Origin: Deltaproteobacteria bacterium
GTDB taxonomy: Bacteria; Desulfobacterota; Desulfobacteria; Desulfobacterales; ETH-SRB1
NCBI GenBank assembly: GCA_030262895.1
Contig: JAJSZW010000014.1
Location: forward strand, 1 to 43,802
Direction of reading: 5' to 3'
DNA: 43,802 nucleotides
Numbering within the stretch: the first letter of the stretch is position 1; the number at the start of each line of letters is the position of its first letter. Positions 18,101 to 26,732 of this stretch are shown one piece after another. Below the pieces are notes generated by a model. The model searched no databases, had not been told where the DNA came from, and saw only the letters and a program-made list of their open reading frames with translations. A program made the position numbers and the translations under genes.

Positions 18101-19469
18101 TCCTGATTCGGATCTCTTTAGTCCCGGTTATTTTTCTTTTCTCCTGGCGGGAGGTGAGGCTGCGGAATTGACAGCCGGCATCATGAGCTCGCAGGAGCAG
18201 AAACCCCTGCAGTATAGTTCCAGTCGATATATGAAATCTTTTGCTTTTGAGGACAAAGCCTCGTGTAAACTTGATGAAGCCCTTAAACAAGCGCTTGATC
18301 ACTATGTGGTGAAAAGAGGAGCCTTAAATACGGTAATTGCCGGATATCCCTGGTTTCTTGATTGGGGACGGGATGCGCTGATCTTTGCGCGCGGTTTGAT
18401 TGCAGCAGGAAGAACACAAGACGTACGGACTATCTTGAAACAGTTCGGGCAGTTTGAAATTGACGGAACCCTTCCGAATATGATATTGGGCAGGGACCCT
18501 GCAAACCGTGACACATCCGATGCACCACTCTGGTTTTTCGTAGCATGCTCTGATCTGGTCAAGGCCGAAGGAAGCGAAGACTTTCTCGACGAAAAATGCG
18601 GTAGCCGGACAGTGCGGCAGGTTCTTCTTTCTATTGGACGTTCCATGATTGCAGGTACTCCCAACGGTATCCGGATGGATCCGGAATCGGGCCTGGTTTT
18701 CAGTCCGCTCCATTTTACCTGGATGGACACCAATCATCCTGCGTGTACTCCACGCGAAGGGTATTCTATCGAAATCCAGGCCCTCTGGTTCTTTGCTCTT
18801 TCCTTTTTAGCGCGTATCGATCATAAAGAGACCGGAAACGACTGGAAAAATATGGCCGGCCAGGTTCAATCGTCGATTCTTGACCTCTTTTTGATCGAAG
18901 AAGAGGGGTATCTGTCGGACTGTCTCCATGCCCGTTCAGGTAAGCCGGCCAGGCTGGCCGAGCCGGATGATGCTCTGCGGCCGAACCAGCTTTTGGCAAT
19001 TACACTGGGAGCTGTTACTGACACGACAGCCTGTCGCAATATCGTATCGGCCTGCGAAAAGCTTCTGATTCCAGGCGCCATTCGGAGTCTTGCCGATAGG
19101 CCTGTTCGCCGTCCGCTAACGATCATGCATAATAGAAGAAAGATCAACGATCCGCACCATCCTTATCAAGGGAAATATTTGGGAGATGAAGATACGAAAC
19201 GGAAGCCGGCATACCACAACGGCACTGCCTGGACCTGGCTCTTTCCCACATTTTGCGAGGCATGGGTCAAGACATATGGAGAGAATGGAAAAGAAACCGC
19301 TCTGGCATGGCTTAGCAGCAGTACCAGGCTCATGGATCAGGGGTGCGCCGGCCACATGCCGGAGATTTTGGATGGGGATTTCCCTCACAAGCAAAGGGGA
19401 TGTGACGCACAGGCTTGGGGAGCAAGCGAACTTCTGCGGGTGTGGCTGAAAGTGATTGTCGATTGTTGA
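15168..19469 (+). CDS. Bifunctional glycogen debranching enzyme-like protein: GH13 domain plus amylo-alpha-1,6-glucosidase domain
   Basis: This is a very long protein (1433 aa). Residues about 120-560 form a GH13 (alpha-amylase) barrel. The expected catalytic residues are D331 in VDGFRCDAGY, E360 in FLIEGLGG and D419 in ETHDNN, with a conserved DIAINHTGW before them. Residues about 1030-1425 match the amylo-alpha-1,6-glucosidase (GDE C-terminal) family: GYPWFLDWGRDALIFARG, DTSDAPLWFF, FTWMD and AWGASELLRVW. The combination parallels the eukaryotic debranching enzyme, in which the first half moves maltosyl units and the second removes the alpha-1,6 stub. The activities are inferred from domains. 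It heads the glycogen locus and is more GC-rich than the genes before 8 kb. No signal peptide is seen. Confidence 0.85.
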   Translation: MNNSDRIIQNPAPGTRVLLFRGDTKIFTLSLPREENGSAWLRTNIGHAEIAREEIIREVVNDEPPLGRDWFDIPMSRVDDLRFQVTLPLFEIGHFEAKCFFLKKGEVDPIWPDGPNTAINVEPADTCCSNIIYNTFVRQFSPYKGGGGLPDPAEEVWIKALDRSGYAVIPPSGTFRELLRELDFIVGELGCRILQLLPVHPTPTTYARMGRFGSPYAALSFTSVDPALAEFDSRATPLEQFIELVDAIHERNARVFIDIAINHTGWAAGLHETHPEWLVRDKDGRIKVPGAWGVIWADLTDLDFTHKGLWQYMADVFLTWCQREVDGFRCDAGYMIPVPVWKYIVARVRDQYPDTVFLIEGLGGKISVTREILNKANFDWAYSELFQNYDRSQIESYLPGAVEVSQSEGIMVHFAETHDNNRLAARSKTFAGMRTALCALCSSNGAFGFANGVEWYATEKINVHEAPSLNWGSANNQVNHIRRLNTLLKRHPAFHDQTELKLVQQGGGNHIVLLRHHIPSGKKLLVVVNLDDKNQTCAAWNPEHMGMGGQVFTDLLTEDEVVVTSSGRQQTYLLDPGQVLCLTSDQNDINLVQNRAGRNFMLLDRIKKQRLRAKALDVFRYYNDQDLEKFDPDSAEQQLAEDPVEYCRNLNSFSRESRVITWQWPRDLKREVMVPPGHFLLVRAGNSFRSKIMNKDRVMAYEESLPCIDGSFFALFSPLPAPAAHCSHTLKLSVYTPGDCEHVDAPLFFLSGAEDAKVKRIFHRSELLHRPLSLLGTNSRGGMLRANVLWGKLCSRYDALLAANLNPEFPEERRIMFTRCRAWLVFQGYSQEICFDCFNSFCFDYNSRGFWLYHIPTGQGEHVSLSIGIEMKDGENACRMVFFRDRAGGRNRMLADCRQVQLILRPDIEDRNFHETTKAYLGPEHLWPESVTTHPHGFTFSPAPERQLRIQISKDSFVWEPEWHYMVHRSMEAERGLDPDSDLFSPGYFSFLLAGGEAAELTAGIMSSQEQKPLQYSSSRYMKSFAFEDKASCKLDEALKQALDHYVVKRGALNTVIAGYPWFLDWGRDALIFARGLIAAGRTQDVRTILKQFGQFEIDGTLPNMILGRDPANRDTSDAPLWFFVACSDLVKAEGSEDFLDEKCGSRTVRQVLLSIGRSMIAGTPNGIRMDPESGLVFSPLHFTWMDTNHPACTPREGYSIEIQALWFFALSFLARIDHKETGNDWKNMAGQVQSSILDLFLIEEEGYLSDCLHARSGKPARLAEPDDALRPNQLLAITLGAVTDTTACRNIVSACEKLLIPGAIRSLADRPVRRPLTIMHNRRKINDPHHPYQGKYLGDEDTKRKPAYHNGTAWTWLFPTFCEAWVKTYGENGKETALAWLSSSTRLMDQGCAGHMPEILDGDFPHKQRGCDAQAWGASELLRVWLKVIVDC

Positions 19470-19557
19470 TTTATGGAGTCGCTTCGCTCTGTTTTTTCTA
19501 ATAAAATTAATAAAATACCTTCAATCAAGCAATCAACAATCAAAGGGGGGAGTTATT

Positions 19558-19866
19558 ATGAGTATCAAGAAACAATATCTTAAAAGCAAACCTGTATGCA
19601 AAGTCACTTTCAGGCTGCCTGAAGATGCGGCCGGATCCGCCGAATCAGCCAATATTGTCGGCGAGTTTAACGACTGGAATATTTATGCTACTCCCATGAG
19701 AAAACTAAAAAACGGGTCATTTACCGTAACCATTGATCTTGAACCGAACAGAGAATATCAGTTTCGCTATCTGCTGGATGATGAAACCTGGGAAAATGAT
19801 GGAGAAGCTGACAAGTATGTATCACATCCATACGGGGATGGTGAAAATTCCGTAGTTGTTCTTTAA
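19558..19866 (+). CDS. Stand-alone CBM48 (glycogen-binding) domain protein
   Basis: This 102-aa protein starts at ATG 19558, with a strong Shine-Dalgarno (GGGGGGAG) 8 nt upstream. An upstream in-frame extension to 19456 lacks similarity. After a short basic N-terminus comes a single carbohydrate-binding module of the isoamylase-N/AMPK-beta type: ANIVGEFNDWNIYATPMRK, with YQFRYLLDDETWENDGEAD later. The W in NDW and the W/N in the second motif are typical glycogen-contacting residues. It has no catalytic domain. It probably binds glycogen and may target or regulate the neighbouring enzymes. Confidence 0.85.
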   Translation: MSIKKQYLKSKPVCKVTFRLPEDAAGSAESANIVGEFNDWNIYATPMRKLKNGSFTVTIDLEPNREYQFRYLLDDETWENDGEADKYVSHPYGDGENSVVVL

Positions 19867-19950
19867 CATTAGGCTTAAAATCGAGGGTCCAAAGTTCTTT
19901 TAACACATTGATATTCTTGGCGTTGATTCAAACTTGAAATTGCTGGAAAA

Positions 19951-19971
19951 ACTTTGCGCCTTTGCGTGAGA
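19951..19971. repeat. Possible copy of a dispersed CTTTGCGCCTTTGCGTGA-type repeat
   Basis: ACTTTGCGCCTTTGCGTGAG sits 31 bp before the first phosphorylase gene. It resembles the degenerate sequence at 25043-25065 upstream of glgA and similar intergenic repeats known from many bacterial genomes. Function unknown. Confidence 0.35.
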
Positions 19972-20001
19972 TTTTTCTTTTTTTAAAAAGGATATAAAAC
20001 A

Positions 20002-22557
20002 ATGGATCATTTGCAAACCTTTCAGGTAGTTCCAAACATCCCTGAGCAGCTCTCTTTTCTCGAAACGCTCTCCAGAAATCTTTGGTGGTCATGGAAACAG
20101 GATGCCATTGAGCTCTTCCGCCGGATCGATCCGCAGCTCTGGGAGGAGTCGAAACGGAATCCCATTGTTTTTTTAACGCGCATTTCTCAAGCCCGCTTTG
20201 AGGAACTGGCAAAGGATGACAGTTTTCTTGCACACCAGGAGCGGGTGAAAGAGCGCTTTGAAACACGGGCCTGCGCTGCTGCGGACTGGTCTGAATGTTT
20301 ATCAGGAAAACAGGGGGTAATTGCCTATTTTTCCATGGAATTCGGAATTCATGAGAGTCTTCCTTTATTTGCCGGCGGTCTTGGTATCCTTGCCGGTGAC
20401 CATCTGAAAGCTTCATCCAACATGGCTCTTCCTCTGACAGGCGTAGGCCTTCTCTATCGACAGGGCTATTTTCGCCAGTTTCTTGATCAGGATGGATGGC
20501 AGCGGGAGGAGTATCCGGAAATTGATCTTTATAATCTTCCCATAGAAAGGGCCAAAGATCGTTCGGGAAACGAGATACATGTTTCTGTGACAGGGCCGGA
20601 TGGTAAAATCCATGCGGTTGTATGGATGATCAGGATCGGCTGTATTCCCCTTTATCTGCTCGATACCAATCTGGCTGAAAATTCCAGCAAAATTCGCAAT
20701 ATCACCTCCAGGCTGTATTCCGGCAATCCGGAGATGCGGCTGGCCCAGGAGGTACTGCTGGGAATCGGTGGGATGCGCGCCCTTGCGGCTATGGGGATCA
20801 ATACGGAGATGTGCCATATGAACGAAGGTCATTCCACTTTTTCCAGCCTGGAACGGCTTGTTCAAATCATGTCGAAGTATAACGTAGATCTAAAGACAGC
20901 TCTTGAAATCATTCCGAGGACCAATATCTTTACCACACACACGCCGGTGTTTGCCGGTTACGACAGGTTTCCTGCCGATCTAGTAAAACCGTATCTTCGC
21001 CCATTGCAGGAGCGTCTGGGGGCTACAGAGGATGAAATTTTATCCTGGGGGCAACCACCGATGGAGCCTGATCCGAACGGGCATCTTTCCATGTTTGTTC
21101 TGGGGCTTCGTATGGCACAGGACTGCAACGGGGTCAGCCGGCTGCACGGAAAAATTGCACGAAAGATGTGGTCGCATGTCTGGCCTAAGAGAACAGAAGA
21201 TGAAACCCCTATTTCCCATATTACAAACGGAGTACATTTCCAGTCGTTTCTTTCAAATGAACATACCATGCTCTTTGAACGCTACCTCGGGCCCGACTGG
21301 TTCATGATCTCGCGGATGCCGGATAATATCAAACGGATTGATGAAATGTATGATGAAGAGCTGTGGCGGGCCCATGAAATGAACCGTTCCCGCCTCATCG
21401 GCGCATGTCGCAAACTGATGGTAAAACAATATGGACGGCGAAATGCTCCCAAATCGGTTATGGAAGAAGTAGAATCGGTGCTGGATCATGATATACTGAC
21501 TATTGCTTTTGCCCGTCGCTTTACAGCTTACAAACGTGCCAATCTCCTGCTGAATGATCCTGAACGATTTGAAGCGACCCTTAATTCCAGAACACATCCG
21601 GTGCAGTTTATCTTTGCAGGAAAGGCCCATCCCAAAGACCATGAAGGAAAGGAACTGATCAAGCGGCTTATTGGGTTCTCCCAGAGACCGAGCGTACGCC
21701 ACAGAGTTGTCTTTCTTGAGAACTACAATATGCACATTGCACGGCACCTGGTGCAGGGTGCTGATGTATGGCTCAACACCCCAAGACGTCCTTTTGAAGC
21801 ATGCGGCACGTCCGGCATGAAGGCCGCTATAAATGGCGTTCTCAACGTGAGCATCCTCGACGGGTGGTGGGATGAGGCATACTCCGAGGATAGGGGATGG
21901 TGCATCGGCAAAGGTGAAGAGTATGCCGATACGGACTATCAAGACTCTGTAGAAAGCCATGCGCTTTATAATATACTGGAAAATGATGTAATCCCTTGTT
22001 TTTATGAAAGAAAGAGCGGCTCCTGTCCTGTCAGGTGGGTTAAGATGATGAAAGAGTCGATGAAGATGGCTTTGACAGGTTTTTGCAATCTTCGAATGGT
22101 GAGCGAATACAATGAACGTTTTTATATTCCAGCGGCAAAACGGTTAAAGTCCATGCTTGAAAACGATGCCGGAGAAGCGAAAAATCTGGCAGCCCAGTAC
22201 GAACGACTCCGTGCTAACTGGGATAGCATCCGGATTGAGCCTCCTGTGAGAGAGACAGACGGTCCTTTTCGATCAGGAGAGGCCTTTCGTGTGAATGCTA
22301 TCGTACATCTCGGAAAACTCAGTCCGGAAGAAGTGGAAGTTCAGCTCTTTTACGGAAAGCTGAAAGCTATAGACAAATTGTCAGAAAGCCATACCAGGCA
22401 GATGACTATACAGGAAAAGCGGGGAAATGGAAAGTACTTTTATACCTGCACCATAACCTGCAAGGCTTCATGCAGGTATGGTTTCACGGCCCGGGCAATA
22501 CCGAGCGGAGATGACAGAATCAAATTTACTCCAGGACTCATTACCTGGGCGCAGTAA
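20002..22557 (+). CDS. glgP: Alpha-glucan (glycogen) phosphorylase, long form
   Basis: This 851-aa GT35 enzyme releases glucose-1-phosphate from the ends of glycogen using PLP. The N-terminal DUF3417-type segment (LETLSRNLWWSWKQDAIELF) and overall sequence place it in the TIGR02094 branch, which differs from classical E. coli GlgP. The PLP lysine is K607 in ACGTSGMKAAINGV, and YFSMEFGIHESLPLFAGGLG is conserved. Residues beyond ~720 form an extra C-terminal beta-rich domain absent from the second phosphorylase encoded downstream. AAAAAGGA precedes the ATG. It is followed, 5 bp later, by a cytochrome c relic. Confidence 0.93.
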   Translation: MDHLQTFQVVPNIPEQLSFLETLSRNLWWSWKQDAIELFRRIDPQLWEESKRNPIVFLTRISQARFEELAKDDSFLAHQERVKERFETRACAAADWSECLSGKQGVIAYFSMEFGIHESLPLFAGGLGILAGDHLKASSNMALPLTGVGLLYRQGYFRQFLDQDGWQREEYPEIDLYNLPIERAKDRSGNEIHVSVTGPDGKIHAVVWMIRIGCIPLYLLDTNLAENSSKIRNITSRLYSGNPEMRLAQEVLLGIGGMRALAAMGINTEMCHMNEGHSTFSSLERLVQIMSKYNVDLKTALEIIPRTNIFTTHTPVFAGYDRFPADLVKPYLRPLQERLGATEDEILSWGQPPMEPDPNGHLSMFVLGLRMAQDCNGVSRLHGKIARKMWSHVWPKRTEDETPISHITNGVHFQSFLSNEHTMLFERYLGPDWFMISRMPDNIKRIDEMYDEELWRAHEMNRSRLIGACRKLMVKQYGRRNAPKSVMEEVESVLDHDILTIAFARRFTAYKRANLLLNDPERFEATLNSRTHPVQFIFAGKAHPKDHEGKELIKRLIGFSQRPSVRHRVVFLENYNMHIARHLVQGADVWLNTPRRPFEACGTSGMKAAINGVLNVSILDGWWDEAYSEDRGWCIGKGEEYADTDYQDSVESHALYNILENDVIPCFYERKSGSCPVRWVKMMKESMKMALTGFCNLRMVSEYNERFYIPAAKRLKSMLENDAGEAKNLAAQYERLRANWDSIRIEPPVRETDGPFRSGEAFRVNAIVHLGKLSPEEVEVQLFYGKLKAIDKLSESHTRQMTIQEKRGNGKYFYTCTITCKASCRYGFTARAIPSGDDRIKFTPGLITWAQ

Positions 22558-22562
22558 AACAA

Positions 22563-22760
22563 GGGATTGAGGGACATTATATTTATCATATTCACCAGAA
22601 CGCACTTGGTGACTGCAATCGCTGTCATAAGTTGTTTCCAAAAGTTTCAAAGAGCGTAGAAAAACTCATAGCCGAGGGGAAGCTGAAAAAGAAGGAAGTT
22701 ATGAATCATTGCAAAGAAAAAGCCGTACCAACAAGCTGTAAAGAATGCCATCAAAAATAA
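22563..22760 (+). pseudogene. 5'-truncated multihaem c-type cytochrome remnant
   Basis: In a frame different from glgP, the 240-bp gap after it encodes GHYIYHIHQNALGDCNRCHK, then LFPKVSKSVEKLIAEGKLKK, and finally a segment ending TSCKECHQK with a TAA at 22758-22760. It has two CxxCH haem-binding motifs (CNRCH, CKECH), extra His residues for axial ligands and the spacing typical of cytochrome c3-like C-termini. There is no start codon, Shine-Dalgarno or signal peptide, and the reading frame loses similarity at the end of glgP. This is most simply the surviving 3' end of a cytochrome gene lost by deletion or by insertion of the phosphorylase genes. Confidence 0.72.
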
Positions 22761-22797
22761 TTGAGCATCAAACCTTATACGCGAAAGAATTTCATTA

Positions 22798-24933
22798 ATG
22801 GATATAAAAGAAATTCCCCATCTTCCTAAACGGTTATCAGGATTGAAAGAACTTGCTTCAAATCTTTGGTGGAGCTGGCATCCTGGAGCCAGGATGCTTT
22901 TCAAAATGCTTGATCGGCAGGTATGGAAAGAAAACCGTCATAATCCTGTCAAGGTTCTTAAAGAGCTTCCCAAAAAAGCTTTTGAATCAGCGGCCTCAGA
23001 TAAAAATTATCTGCGACACTATGACATAGTTCTTTCAAGATTTCATAAAGAAATCAAAGAAGATAATAAATGTTTGCTGCTTGAGGGAATAAATGAAAGA
23101 AAGATTCACTCAATTGCATATTTTTCTACTGAATACGGTCTTCACCATTCCCTGCCTTTTTATGCCGGCGGATTAGGATTTTTAGCCGGAGACTTTATAA
23201 AGGAATGCAGCGAATTAAAGGTCCCCCTGATAGCATTGGGATTCATGTATCCGGAAGGTTATCTCAAGCAACAAATCCGTGAAGATGGCTGGCAGGAAAA
23301 TATTAAACAATCACTTGACAGAGATACTGCATCCATTTTCAGAGTTCTGGATGAAACCGGAAGTCAGCTTATAGTAAAAGTACCTTTGATTGAGCCACCT
23401 ATTCATGTTGCTGTATGGAAAATAGCTGTAGGTACGGTATCTCTCTATCTGATGGATACAGATATTGAGATCAATGAGCCATGGAACCGTGAGATATCAG
23501 CGCGTCTTTACAGTGGTGATATCGAACAGCGGCTTCGTCAGGAAATCGTACTTGGTATTGGAGGATCAGAGGTTTTAGAAAAACTTGGCATTAAATATTC
23601 AATACTGCATCTAAATGAAGGACATGCCGCCTTTGCTCTGTTAGAAAGCATAAGGGATAAAGTGCAGAAAGGAATGAATTACAGCGAAGCATCTCAATAT
23701 GTCAAGAAAACTACTGTTTTTACTACTCATACACCTGTTACTGCCGGACATGACATATTTCCCTTTCAAATGATCGAAAAATACTTTAATTCGTACTGGC
23801 CCTCCCTTGGACTTGATCGCGACTCATTTCTCAAGCTTGGTGTTCATCCAAAAAATCCTAATGCCGGTTTTAATATGACGGCCTTTGCTCTCAGGATGTC
23901 TGAATTTCGTAATGGGGTCAGTAAAAAACATGGGGAAGTTGCCCGAAAGATGTGGCATAGTTTATGGCCAGAATTACCTGAAGATAAGGTCCCAATTGAC
24001 CATATTACTAACGGCATACATATCCCCACATGGATAGAACCCAAAATGAAGCTTCTTTTCAACAAATATTTGGGACCTGATTGGGTAGATGATATTGATA
24101 ATCCTCTAATCTGGGAATTGATCGATGAAATCCCAGACGATGAGTTGTGGAAAACTCACTATTGGTTAAAAATAAAACTTATCGATACTATCAGGGAAAG
24201 AGCTCGTCAGCGCTGGATAAACAATCGAGTAAGTACTTCAAATATTTTAGGTATGGGTACATTACTTGATCCATCGGTATTGACAATTGGTTTTGCCCGC
24301 AGATTTGCGACTTATAAGCGCGCTGATCTGATTTTTTATGATCTGGAAAGATTGAAAAAGCTCGTAAATAATAGGTGGCAACCAATTCAGATAATATTTG
24401 CAGGCAAAGCCCATCCAGCAGATGATCCCGGGAAAAGAATACTTCAAAAGATATATAATTTTGCACGTGATCCTGGTCTGTGTGGCAGAATTGCTTTTAT
24501 TGAAAACTATGAAGAACAATTCGCACAATATATGGTTCACGGTGTGGATGTATGGCTGAACAACCCCTTGCCACCTATGGAAGCCAGTGGAACCAGCGGC
24601 ATGAAAGCAGCCCTAAATGGTGTGCCTCATCTGAGCATCAAAGATGGGTGGTGGCTTGAAGGTTACAACGGAGAAAACGGATGGGCTTTTAATCATGAAG
24701 AATCCGAGGGCAATGAAGATCAAAAGGATGCGGAAGCAATTTACCGGATTCTGGAAGATAATATCATTCCACTTTACTATAAGTTCTCAGATGATGGAAT
24801 TCCAGACGACTGGGTTAGAATAATGAAAAATTCCATTAAAAGTAATGCTGCAAAATTTTCCACGCGCAGAATGGTTAAGGAATATATTAATAAATTCTAC
24901 ATCAAAGAATTGAAGGTGGTCCAAAAGGCTTAA
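22798..24933 (+). CDS. glgP: Alpha-glucan phosphorylase, short form
   Basis: This 711-aa protein is a second TIGR02094-type phosphorylase. The DUF3417-type N-terminus reads LKELASNLWWSWHPGARMLF, YFSTEYGLHHSLPFYAGGLG is conserved, and the PLP lysine is K603 in EASGTSGMKAALNGV. It shares most motifs with the 851-aa enzyme at 20002 but lacks its C-terminal ~130-residue domain and is clearly diverged. It is more AT-rich than its neighbour, so it may have been acquired separately and is not a recent tandem duplicate. The Shine-Dalgarno is weak. A 7-bp hairpin (CTGAATC/GATTCAG, 24937-24956) lies just after the stop, without a T-run. Confidence 0.92.
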   Translation: MDIKEIPHLPKRLSGLKELASNLWWSWHPGARMLFKMLDRQVWKENRHNPVKVLKELPKKAFESAASDKNYLRHYDIVLSRFHKEIKEDNKCLLLEGINERKIHSIAYFSTEYGLHHSLPFYAGGLGFLAGDFIKECSELKVPLIALGFMYPEGYLKQQIREDGWQENIKQSLDRDTASIFRVLDETGSQLIVKVPLIEPPIHVAVWKIAVGTVSLYLMDTDIEINEPWNREISARLYSGDIEQRLRQEIVLGIGGSEVLEKLGIKYSILHLNEGHAAFALLESIRDKVQKGMNYSEASQYVKKTTVFTTHTPVTAGHDIFPFQMIEKYFNSYWPSLGLDRDSFLKLGVHPKNPNAGFNMTAFALRMSEFRNGVSKKHGEVARKMWHSLWPELPEDKVPIDHITNGIHIPTWIEPKMKLLFNKYLGPDWVDDIDNPLIWELIDEIPDDELWKTHYWLKIKLIDTIRERARQRWINNRVSTSNILGMGTLLDPSVLTIGFARRFATYKRADLIFYDLERLKKLVNNRWQPIQIIFAGKAHPADDPGKRILQKIYNFARDPGLCGRIAFIENYEEQFAQYMVHGVDVWLNNPLPPMEASGTSGMKAALNGVPHLSIKDGWWLEGYNGENGWAFNHEESEGNEDQKDAEAIYRILEDNIIPLYYKFSDDGIPDDWVRIMKNSIKSNAAKFSTRRMVKEYINKFYIKELKVVQKA

Positions 24934-25042
24934 TGCCTGAATCTTGCATGATTCAGCGAATACAATAAAAGGCAACTTGTATTCAAAATTGTATTATGGC
25001 TTATACAATATACTAATTCCTCAATTTATTAGTCATATTCCT

Positions 25043-25065
25043 CCTTTGTGCCTTAGTGGCTGAAC
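25043..25065. repeat. Possible copy of a dispersed CTTTGTGCCTTAGTGGCTGA-type repeat
   Basis: CCTTTGTGCCTTAGTGGCTG upstream of glgA resembles the repeat at 19951. It overlaps the alternative GTG start of glgA at 25056, which argues that translation really starts at ATG 25098. Confidence 0.35.
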
Positions 25066-25097
25066 TGTTACAAATAGAGGAATTTAGGAATATAACT

Positions 25098-26624
25098 ATG
25101 GCAGGCTCTTCAAAGACCCCTCGCATTCTTATAGTAACTCCGGAAGTTACCTATCTGCCCAAAGATATGGGAAACCTTGCAAATTATTTCACGGCCAAGG
25201 CAGGAGGGCTTGCCGATGTCTCAGCAGCCTTAATCAGCGCCCTGTTTGAACAGGGAGCCGATGTTCATGTGGCGCTTCCGGACTACAGGGCTATATTCGG
25301 CGACAACATTGGCCCCTTATGGCCTCTGTTAACGCAGGAAATGAACACATTCCAGAGCAGTATGCCGGAAGAAAGGGTGCATCTTGCAGAAGACAGAGCC
25401 TTTTATTATTTAAATCGTGTCTATTCGAATTATGGAGGTGAAAACATAAAGATAGCCCTTGCATTTCAGCGGGAGGTTATCAACAATATTGTTCCCCATG
25501 TGCGGCCGGATCTGATTCATTGCAACGACTGGATGACCGGCCTGATTCCGGCAATGGCAAGACAGCTTAACATTCCCTGCCTCTTTACACTCCATAATAT
25601 TCATACTGTTAAGAGCCCCCTGTCCCATATTGAAGACAGAGGTATAGATGCAGCATACTTTTGGCAGCACCTTTATTACGAGAATATGGCATGTGAGTAC
25701 GAGGAAACCAGGGAATCGAACCCTGTGGATTTTCTGATTAGCGGAGTTTTTGCCGCCCACTTTGTCAACACCGTAAGCCCGACCTTCATGACGGAACTGG
25801 TGGAAGGAAGGCACGAGTTTATTGAACGGCCATTAAAACAGGAGCTGGCCAACAAATGGGATGCCGGATGTGCCGCCGGGATACTCAATGCCCCCGATCC
25901 TTCATTTAATCCTGTCATTGACAGGGCTATTAATTTTCAATACGGCCCGGAGAATCATGTTGAAGGCAAACAAAACAACAAGCTTTTTATACAGCAGGTA
26001 TTAGGGCTTATTCAGGATGACAGGGCGCCTTTATTTTTCTGGCCTTCCCGTCTTGATATGATTCAAAAAGGTTGTCAGTTGCTGTCTGAAATCCTTTATG
26101 AGGTCGTTTCCCGCTACTGGGACCAGAAGCTGGAGATTGTTTTTGTGGCTAGTGGTGAGTTTAAGAGACATTTTCAAGATATTGTAAGTTATCATCATCT
26201 GTATAACAGGGTTGCCATATGCGACTTTGATGAGCGTCTGTCACGTCTTGCCTATGGGGCGTCAGATTTTGTGCTGATGCCTTCACTCTTTGAACCATGC
26301 GGCCTTCCCCAGATGATAGGTCCGATTTACGGGACGCTTCCGGTAGCTCATGATACAGGGGGAATCCATGATACGATTGTACAGATGGATGTTGATAATA
26401 ACAGGGGCAACGGTTTTCTTTTTAATATATTTGATTCAGGGGGGCTGCTTTGGGCAATTGAACAGGCCATGCATTTTTACAAATTACCCAGGGAGATAAA
26501 AGAGCTTCAGACAGAACGGATTATGAACCAGAGCCTCGCCACCTTCAACCATGCGCTCACAGCGGGCCGGTATATTAAACTGTATGAAAAAATGCTGCTG
26601 CGTCCGCTCATTAATGAGGATTAA
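25098..26624 (+). CDS. glgA: Glycogen synthase (GT5)
   Basis: This ~508-aa GT5 enzyme elongates alpha-1,4-glucan chains, normally from ADP-glucose. The N-terminal nucleotide-sugar loop is KAGGLADVSAAL, with Lys34 in the position of the conserved KxGGL lysine. IHCNDWMTGLIPA and the C-terminal MPSLFEPCGLPQMIG with GGIHDTI are diagnostic. ATG 25098 follows AGGAA at good spacing. The GTG at 25056 would add a tail derived from a repeat. It lies between the phosphorylases and the branching enzyme; no glgC is present in the window. Confidence 0.93.
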   Translation: MAGSSKTPRILIVTPEVTYLPKDMGNLANYFTAKAGGLADVSAALISALFEQGADVHVALPDYRAIFGDNIGPLWPLLTQEMNTFQSSMPEERVHLAEDRAFYYLNRVYSNYGGENIKIALAFQREVINNIVPHVRPDLIHCNDWMTGLIPAMARQLNIPCLFTLHNIHTVKSPLSHIEDRGIDAAYFWQHLYYENMACEYEETRESNPVDFLISGVFAAHFVNTVSPTFMTELVEGRHEFIERPLKQELANKWDAGCAAGILNAPDPSFNPVIDRAINFQYGPENHVEGKQNNKLFIQQVLGLIQDDRAPLFFWPSRLDMIQKGCQLLSEILYEVVSRYWDQKLEIVFVASGEFKRHFQDIVSYHHLYNRVAICDFDERLSRLAYGASDFVLMPSLFEPCGLPQMIGPIYGTLPVAHDTGGIHDTIVQMDVDNNRGNGFLFNIFDSGGLLWAIEQAMHFYKLPREIKELQTERIMNQSLATFNHALTAGRYIKLYEKMLLRPLINED

Positions 26625-26626
26625 GG

Positions 26627-26653
26627 GGTCGGAGATCAGAGGTCAGAGGTCAG
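26627..26653. repeat. Short tandem GGTCAGA-type repeat
   Basis: Three to four degenerate copies of a 7-bp unit (GGTCGGA, GATCAGA, GGTCAGA, GGTCAGT) lie just after the glgA stop. Similar units recur at 41112-41135. This is simple-sequence DNA, with no gene in the gap before glgB. Confidence 0.6.
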
Positions 26654-26732
26654 TCACTGACGCGCAAAAGCCATAACTAATTTTAAAACGGCTAAAGTAT
26701 TACAATTTTACGAGGCCTGAATTTAATTATAC

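Noticed and set aside
18302..18737. Two minus-strand ORFs of ~140 codons within the debranching gene
   Set aside because: Low-complexity shadows of a GC-rich coding sequence; no domain similarity.
25056..25097. GTG start giving glgA 14 extra residues
   Set aside because: The extension derives from a repeat-like sequence; ATG 25098 has the better Shine-Dalgarno and matches the family N-terminus.
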